Positions 6,390-9,557 of a DNA stretch of 9,557 nucleotides are shown in pieces. Under the pieces are notes generated by a model. It ran no database searches, was not told where the DNA came from, and worked only from the letters and a program-made list of their open reading frames with translations. Made by a program: the position numbers and the translations under genes. This DNA is from an uncultured Ilumatobacter sp. (lineage in GTDB: Bacteria; Actinomycetota; Acidimicrobiia; Acidimicrobiales; Ilumatobacteraceae). Within the stretch, counting starts at the first letter, position 1. Each line of letters begins with the position of its first letter. The stretch spans positions 1 through 9,557 of the forward strand of contig CALAHA010000105.1 of NCBI GenBank assembly GCA_937891565.1, read 5' to 3'.

Positions 6390-6653
6390 ATGCCCCATCT
6401 CATCCTGACCTGCTACCTCTCCCTCGCAACAGCATCCATTGCTACAACCGACCGACTCGAATGCATGGCCGAGCAACATCAGTCGCGTTGCACAGGCGAT
6501 CGCGGGCAAGCAACCACCGAGTACGCGCTCGTGTTGCTCGCAGCCGCATTGGTTGCTCTCTTGGTCGTTGCCTGGGCCACCGCCGGCGGAGGAGCGGCCC
6601 GCGTGAGTCGACTATTCAACGCGGTGATCGATTCCGTAATCAGCAACGTCTGA
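6390..6653 (+). CDS. Short Flp/Tad pilin-like protein (DUF4244 type)
   Basis: This 87-residue protein is probably the major pilin subunit of the Tad pilus. The prepilin pattern is clear: GDRG|QATTEYALVLLAA, with cleavage expected after G39, Glu at +5 (E44) and Tyr at +6 (Y45), then one hydrophobic helix (~46-65) and a short tail ending ISNV. The mature product would be only 48 residues. GGAGG at 6380-6384, five bases before the ATG at 6390, is the strongest ribosome binding site in the operon and fits a highly made subunit. The resulting leader is 39 residues and partly hydrophobic (LILTCYLSLATASIA); an internal ATG at 6465 would give a more usual 14-residue leader but has no ribosome binding site. 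Assignment to DUF4244 is from memory of the family. Confidence 0.85.
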   Translation: MPHLILTCYLSLATASIATTDRLECMAEQHQSRCTGDRGQATTEYALVLLAAALVALLVVAWATAGGGAARVSRLFNAVIDSVISNV

Positions 6654-7021
6654 TGTCGACGCGCGGACGCAATGACGTTGGCCAGGCCACAGTCGAGTTC
6701 GCACTGGCGCTGCCCGTCGTATTGATCATCGTGCTCGGAGTCGTCCAGGTCGGCGTCGCAATCCGCAACGAACTCGCCGTCGAGCTCGCCGCTCGGGAAG
6801 GGGCACGCGCTGCAGTCGTGTCGTCTGACCCGAGTGGCGCCGCCGCTCGTGCCGCCCGCCGATCGGTCGAACTGCCGATCGACGTGTCGACGCAGACAAC
6901 TGCACATGACGTCGTGGTGACGATCACCTACACCGATCCGACTGATGTTCCGATTATCGGCCGCTTCCTCGGTCCCAGCACGCACAGCGCTACAGCGACC
7001 ATGGCGACCGAACCCGACTGA
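6653..7021 (+). CDS. TadE-like pseudopilin
   Basis: This 122-residue protein is a minor pilin-like component of the Tad apparatus. It has the TadE start: a short polar leader ending in VG, then |QATVEFALALPVVLIIVLGV, with Glu at +5 (E15) and a long hydrophobic helix (~16-38), followed by the usual ELAAREGARAAV segment (44-55) and a small beta-rich extracytoplasmic domain (~70-120). The ATG overlaps the pilin stop (TGATG), so the upstream in-frame codons, which lie in the pilin gene, are not used. It is the last recognisable Tad gene here; no TadF or TadG follows. It should be processed by the same prepilin peptidase as the pilin, which must be encoded elsewhere. Confidence 0.87.
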   Translation: MSTRGRNDVGQATVEFALALPVVLIIVLGVVQVGVAIRNELAVELAAREGARAAVVSSDPSGAAARAARRSVELPIDVSTQTTAHDVVVTITYTDPTDVPIIGRFLGPSTHSATATMATEPD

Positions 7022-7053
7022 CACCATCAGGCTGATGCTCGGGTCTGCGCCGT

Positions 7054-7059
7054 TAGCTT
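7054..7059 (+). promoter_or_regulatory. Probable -10 element of a leaderless STAS transcript
   Basis: TAGCTT (TANNNT type) lies seven bases before the ATG at 7067, with no Shine-Dalgarno sequence between. Transcription would start at or next to the start codon. No clear -35 box was found. It suggests the STAS gene has its own promoter although it follows the pilus operon by only 45 bases. Confidence 0.4.
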
Positions 7060-7066
7060 GACCGTC

Positions 7067-7390
7067 ATGGACCTGCGCGCGACGACGAGCATCGTGGCTG
7101 GCGTACCGACCGTTGCCGTCGACGGCGTCGTCGACCTCGGTTCGATTGCCGCGTTCCGCGACGCGCTGCTGCGCGCTGTCCATGCCAACAGCGGCGCCCT
7201 CGTGGTTGTTGACCTCGATGGCGTCGTCGCGCTCGACGACGCCGGACTCGGAATGCTGATGGGCGCGGCAGCCGCTGCACGACAGGCTGATGGCGACCTC
7301 GAGATCGTGTGCACCAACAAGCGGCTTCGCACCCGCCTGGAACGCACCCGCCTCGACCAATCGATCACCGTTCGAGACAGCATCTCATGA
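7067..7390 (+). CDS. STAS-domain protein (anti-sigma factor antagonist-like) lacking the phosphorylatable serine
   Basis: This 107-residue single-domain protein has the STAS fold, as in SpoIIAA/RsbV antagonists that bind anti-sigma kinases. Strands and helices fit the family: TVAVDGVVDLGSIAAFRDAL (~15-34), then ALVVVDLDGVVALDDAGLGM (44-63) and a C-terminal segment DLEIVCTNKRLRTRLERTRL (77-96). In classical antagonists the loop reads D-S-S-G, with the second Ser phosphorylated; here it is DDAG (57-60), with Ala at that site, so control by an RsbW-like kinase is unlikely. The ATG at 7067 was preferred over TTG 7058 because of the -10 box position. The stop overlaps the DUF952 gene (ATGA). The partner is unknown; a link to the pilus locus is only positional. 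Confidence 0.85.
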   Translation: MDLRATTSIVAGVPTVAVDGVVDLGSIAAFRDALLRAVHANSGALVVVDLDGVVALDDAGLGMLMGAAAAARQADGDLEIVCTNKRLRTRLERTRLDQSITVRDSIS

Positions 7391-7761
7391 CCGAAATCGC
7401 GGCTGGCTCCGGAGACGAACCAATCTTCCACCTCGCGCTTCCCGAGGACTGGCAAAGTGCCTTCGAGACCGGCGAGTACCGCTGGTCGACCCGCGGTAAA
7501 ACACTTGATGTAGTCGGGTTCATCCACTGCTCGACGTCAGTCCAAATCGAGGCCACGGCCAATCGCTTCTACGGCGACCTCGCCCACCTGGTCCTCTTAA
7601 CGATCGACCCCGTCGCCGTCGCCTCGGAGGTCCTCTGGGAACGGCCAGCACCCGGCGTCGATGAGCTCTTCCCCCATATCTATGGCCCGCTTCCCATCGC
7701 GGCCGTCAACATGACCACGATGTGGACACGCCACGGCGAGGGCTGGGTTCTCAGAACCTGA
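7387..7761 (+). CDS. DUF952 family protein
   Basis: This 124-residue protein matches the DUF952 pattern: an N-terminal IFHLALPEDWQSAFETGEYR (13-32), GFIHCST (44-50) followed by Q53 and ATANRFYGD, a central LVLLTIDP (68-75), and the conserved FPHIYGPLPIAAV (95-107). Members are small cytoplasmic proteins; the conserved His residues suggest an enzyme or ligand-binding role, but the function is not established as far as I know. It overlaps the STAS gene by four bases (ATGA), with no own ribosome binding site, so the two are probably translated together. The gene ends 45 bases before the convergent DUF427 gene. Confidence 0.88.
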   Translation: MTEIAAGSGDEPIFHLALPEDWQSAFETGEYRWSTRGKTLDVVGFIHCSTSVQIEATANRFYGDLAHLVLLTIDPVAVASEVLWERPAPGVDELFPHIYGPLPIAAVNMTTMWTRHGEGWVLRT

Positions 7762-7768
7762 GTGTGCA

Positions 7769-7793
7769 GACCGCCGGCGCCGAAGGCGCGGTC
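7769..7793. terminator. Weak hairpin between convergent genes
   Basis: The 45-base gap between the two convergent stops contains GCGCC-GAA-GGCGC (7777-7789), extended by a few pairs with a bulged G. It has no T run. It may serve both the STAS/DUF952 unit and the rsgA/DUF427 unit. Confidence 0.35.
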
Positions 7794-7806
7794 GTCGCCA
7801 GCGCGA

Positions 7807-8361
7807 TCACCAGTGCAAGGTGCCGGGTCCGCCCTTGAACGGACCAGTCACGTTGTTCGTGATCCAGCCACCGTAAAACGAACCGTCGTTGCCAGCAACA
7901 CGTTCGTCGTCAACCCAGCACTCATCGAACCGCTGCGCATAGAACGCCCAGTGGTTCGCCAACTCGGTGAACGCCGGTGTCGGCGTTCGATACGTCCATG
8001 CTGCATCAGCAACCGGATCGGCCGCGATGACAGGATTGCCGGTGTCGACACCGGCGAGGTCGACCGACACGTAAGTGGCCAAGCCCTTCCATTCACAGAG
8101 CGTCCGATTGGCAGATTTCATAAACGCAGAGTCATTCACGAATTCCGGGGCAACGTAGTACGCCGGTGGCTGGCTGGTCTCGAGAACTCGCAACGCGCGA
8201 GGTGCATCGACGATCGTCACGCCTGCGTGGATAACACGGATACGCCACTCGACGTGCTCGAGCGAGGGTGGCCGAGGAAAGTCCCAGACAGATTCGAACG
8301 GCTTGCCGTTCGGGGCAATTCCGTCGCGCCGATCTGCCTTCGGTCGTCTCCTGATGATCAC
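7807..8361 (-). CDS. DUF427 family protein
   Basis: This 184-residue protein carries the DUF427 core: EWRIRVIHAGVTIVDAPRAL (38-57), RVLETSQPPAYYVAPEFV (58-75), the TLCEWKGLATYVSVDL segment (87-102) and AAWTYRTPTPAFTELANHWA (120-139) plus AFYAQRFDECWVDDERV. The Glu and Tyr residues at 61 and 68-69 and the C-x-W-K-G motif are the conserved family positions. The molecular function is not established. The tail FYGGWITNNVTGPFKGGPGT is a long C-terminal extension that I associate with actinobacterial members. The start is GTG at 8359-8361, fixed by AGGAGG five bases upstream (plus strand 8367-8372). It follows rsgA after 24 bases on the same strand, so the two are probably cotranscribed. Confidence 0.88.
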   Translation of the reverse strand: MIIRRRPKADRRDGIAPNGKPFESVWDFPRPPSLEHVEWRIRVIHAGVTIVDAPRALRVLETSQPPAYYVAPEFVNDSAFMKSANRTLCEWKGLATYVSVDLAGVDTGNPVIAADPVADAAWTYRTPTPAFTELANHWAFYAQRFDECWVDDERVAGNDGSFYGGWITNNVTGPFKGGPGTLHW

Positions 8362-8385
8362 TTCGTCCTCCTGCGGCCGGCCCGC

Positions 8386-9444
8386 TTACTGGAACTCAGA
8401 CTTCTCCGGTGGTTTCTTGCCACCGCGCCGTCTGTCGGCAACCTTCTCACGTGCACGCTGTTCCTCTTCAAGTTCAGCCTCTTCTGCGATCAGTTTCTCA
8501 AGCGCATAGAGCCTCACCGGGGCAAGTTCCCCTGCGCCGATCGCGGCCTGAACAGCGCATCCTGGCTCCTGATCGTGCTTGCAATCGCGGAAGCGGCACC
8601 CATCCATCAGGTCGAACACGTCGGCAAACGCCCGCTCGATGCCGTTGCCCGACAACCAAAGGCTCAGTGCGCGAACACCAGGCGTATCGATCAACCAACC
8701 ACCAGTCGTCGAGTCATCGAGAGGGACCAGTTCGGCGGCAACCGTGGTATGGCGCCCACGCTGATCGCCTTCACGAACCTCAAATGTCGCCTGCCGTTGG
8801 TTGCCGACCAAAGCGTTCACGATTGTCGACTTTCCCACGCCGCTCGCACCGAGGAACGTCAGCGTTCGATTGCCCTGCGCATACGACCTGAGCGCTTCGA
8901 TGCCGTCACCGGTCACACCGCTCGCCAGGAGTACCGGCACCCCGAGCGCTACCTCGGCGAGTTCGCGCCGAGTCGGTTCGGGGTCGTCGACGAGGTCGGT
9001 TTTGGTCAGCAAGACGACGGGTTCGGCGCCCGAGTCGAACGCCAACACAAGCTCGCGTTCGAGACGACGGGGGCTGGGCGGCGAGCCGAGCGCATGTACG
9101 AGGAACACCACGTCGATGTTCGCGGCAAGCGTGTGCGAAACGGCGCGCATGCCATCAAAAGAGGCGCGGCGGGTGAACGCCGAGGTTCGCTCAAGAACGT
9201 GTTCGACCTTCTCGCCGTCATCGGAGACGATGATCCAGTCGCCGACTGCAACTTCGGCACCGATATTGCGCATTCGGATGGGATCGAGGAGCCCGCGTGC
9301 CTGGTCCATCGTCGAGATTGCTGTGCTCCAGCCCCTATCGAGCCGGGACACCCGGACGGGAACACCGGGAGATCCAATCGATTCCCACGCTTGCTCGAAC
9401 GCGTCGGACCAACCCAGTGCAATACGGTCGGCGGAGGAGGACAT
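8386..9444 (-). CDS. rsgA: RsgA, ribosome small-subunit-dependent GTPase
   Basis: This 352-residue cytoplasmic GTPase acts late in 30S ribosome assembly. It has the circularly permuted G-motif order of the family: G4 TKTD (147-150), G5 ASGVTGDG (174-181), G1 GASGVGKST (199-207), the RGRHTT switch (229-234) and G3 DTPG (253-256). An N-terminal OB-fold domain (~30-95) precedes it, and the C-terminal zinc domain shows C283, C288, H290 and C296 (CRFRDCKHDQEPGC). The tail is charged and probably coiled (~316-352). The ATG at 9442-9444 was chosen because the upstream extension to 9546 has no family similarity; TACGTT lies eight bases before this ATG and no ribosome binding site is at the usual distance. 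DUF427 follows in the same unit. Confidence 0.96.
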   Translation of the reverse strand: MSSSADRIALGWSDAFEQAWESIGSPGVPVRVSRLDRGWSTAISTMDQARGLLDPIRMRNIGAEVAVGDWIIVSDDGEKVEHVLERTSAFTRRASFDGMRAVSHTLAANIDVVFLVHALGSPPSPRRLERELVLAFDSGAEPVVLLTKTDLVDDPEPTRRELAEVALGVPVLLASGVTGDGIEALRSYAQGNRTLTFLGASGVGKSTIVNALVGNQRQATFEVREGDQRGRHTTVAAELVPLDDSTTGGWLIDTPGVRALSLWLSGNGIERAFADVFDLMDGCRFRDCKHDQEPGCAVQAAIGAGELAPVRLYALEKLIAEEAELEEEQRAREKVADRRRGGKKPPEKSEFQ

Positions 9445-9452
9445 TGCCTGAG

Positions 9453-9458
9453 AACGTA
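9453..9458 (-). promoter_or_regulatory. Possible -10 element of rsgA
   Basis: On the minus strand TACGTT lies eight bases before the rsgA ATG. A TTGACG box (plus strand 9472-9477) is present, but the spacing of 13 bases is too short for an ordinary promoter, so only the -10 is proposed. It fits a leaderless or nearly leaderless start. Confidence 0.3.
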
Positions 9459-9557
9459 CCCTCCTCTGGTCCGTCAAACCGAGGGTTCCGCGATCCGGTT
9501 TACCAAACCTCGATGCCGGAACCGTCTCATTTCCGGCACACTCCACTTGACAACTAT

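Noticed and set aside
6479..7360. 293-codon open frame on the minus strand
   Set aside because: It is antisense to the pilin, TadE-like and STAS genes and has no domain-like features.
9445..9546. 34-residue N-terminal extension of RsgA
   Set aside because: The extension has no resemblance to the family, covers the likely promoter, and the protein from 9444 already has the full domain set.
1..9557. CRISPR array, prophage, toxin-antitoxin or biosynthetic cluster
   Set aside because: I found no regularly spaced repeats, integrase, transposase or typical gene pairs; all well-supported genes belong to housekeeping families, conserved families of unknown function or the Tad locus.

Overview
The window looks like chromosomal DNA of a GC-rich actinobacterium, most likely of the Acidimicrobiia (Ilumatobacter-like) branch. 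This is inferred from a group-2 sigma-70 factor, a compact actinobacterial Tad pilus locus with a tiny DUF4244-type pilin, the DUF427/DUF952 proteins and high GC at third codon positions. No database search was possible.

Layout. 1-588 (+) is the 3' end of a sigma-70 factor, closed by a strong hairpin. 622-1019 is a gap with no confident gene: it holds one weak minus-strand ORF and the terminator of the next gene. 1020-2351 (-) is an ACAD10/11-like acyl-CoA dehydrogenase with a leaderless-type start. 2352-3017 holds a doubtful small ORF (2429-2695), a 13-bp inverted repeat, and a selenocysteine tRNA gene on the minus strand (2750-2845, anticodon TCA, long variable arm).

3018-7021 (+) is a tightly packed Tad/Flp pilus operon: TadZ-like ATPase, TadA/CpaF secretion ATPase, TadB, TadC, short Flp-like pilin, TadE-like pseudopilin. 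Most junctions overlap (ATGA or TGATG). The ATPase and the two F-type membrane proteins would form the inner-membrane assembly machine, the TadZ-like protein may place it in the cell, and the two small proteins carry the G|xxxxE prepilin cleavage pattern and would be the substrates. No prepilin peptidase, CpaB/RcpC or TadG lies in the window. 7067-7761 (+) is a STAS-domain protein overlapping a DUF952 protein. 7807-9444 (-) is a two-gene unit, the ribosome-assembly GTPase RsgA followed by a DUF427 protein.

Most genes are of known families. Points worth a second look are the TadZ without the P-loop lysine, the STAS protein without its phosphorylatable serine, the tRNA-Sec with an imperfect D stem beside a structured repeat, and three genes with a TANNNT box just upstream of the ATG and no ribosome binding site. 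I saw no CRISPR array, insertion sequence or clearly new defence or biosynthetic system.
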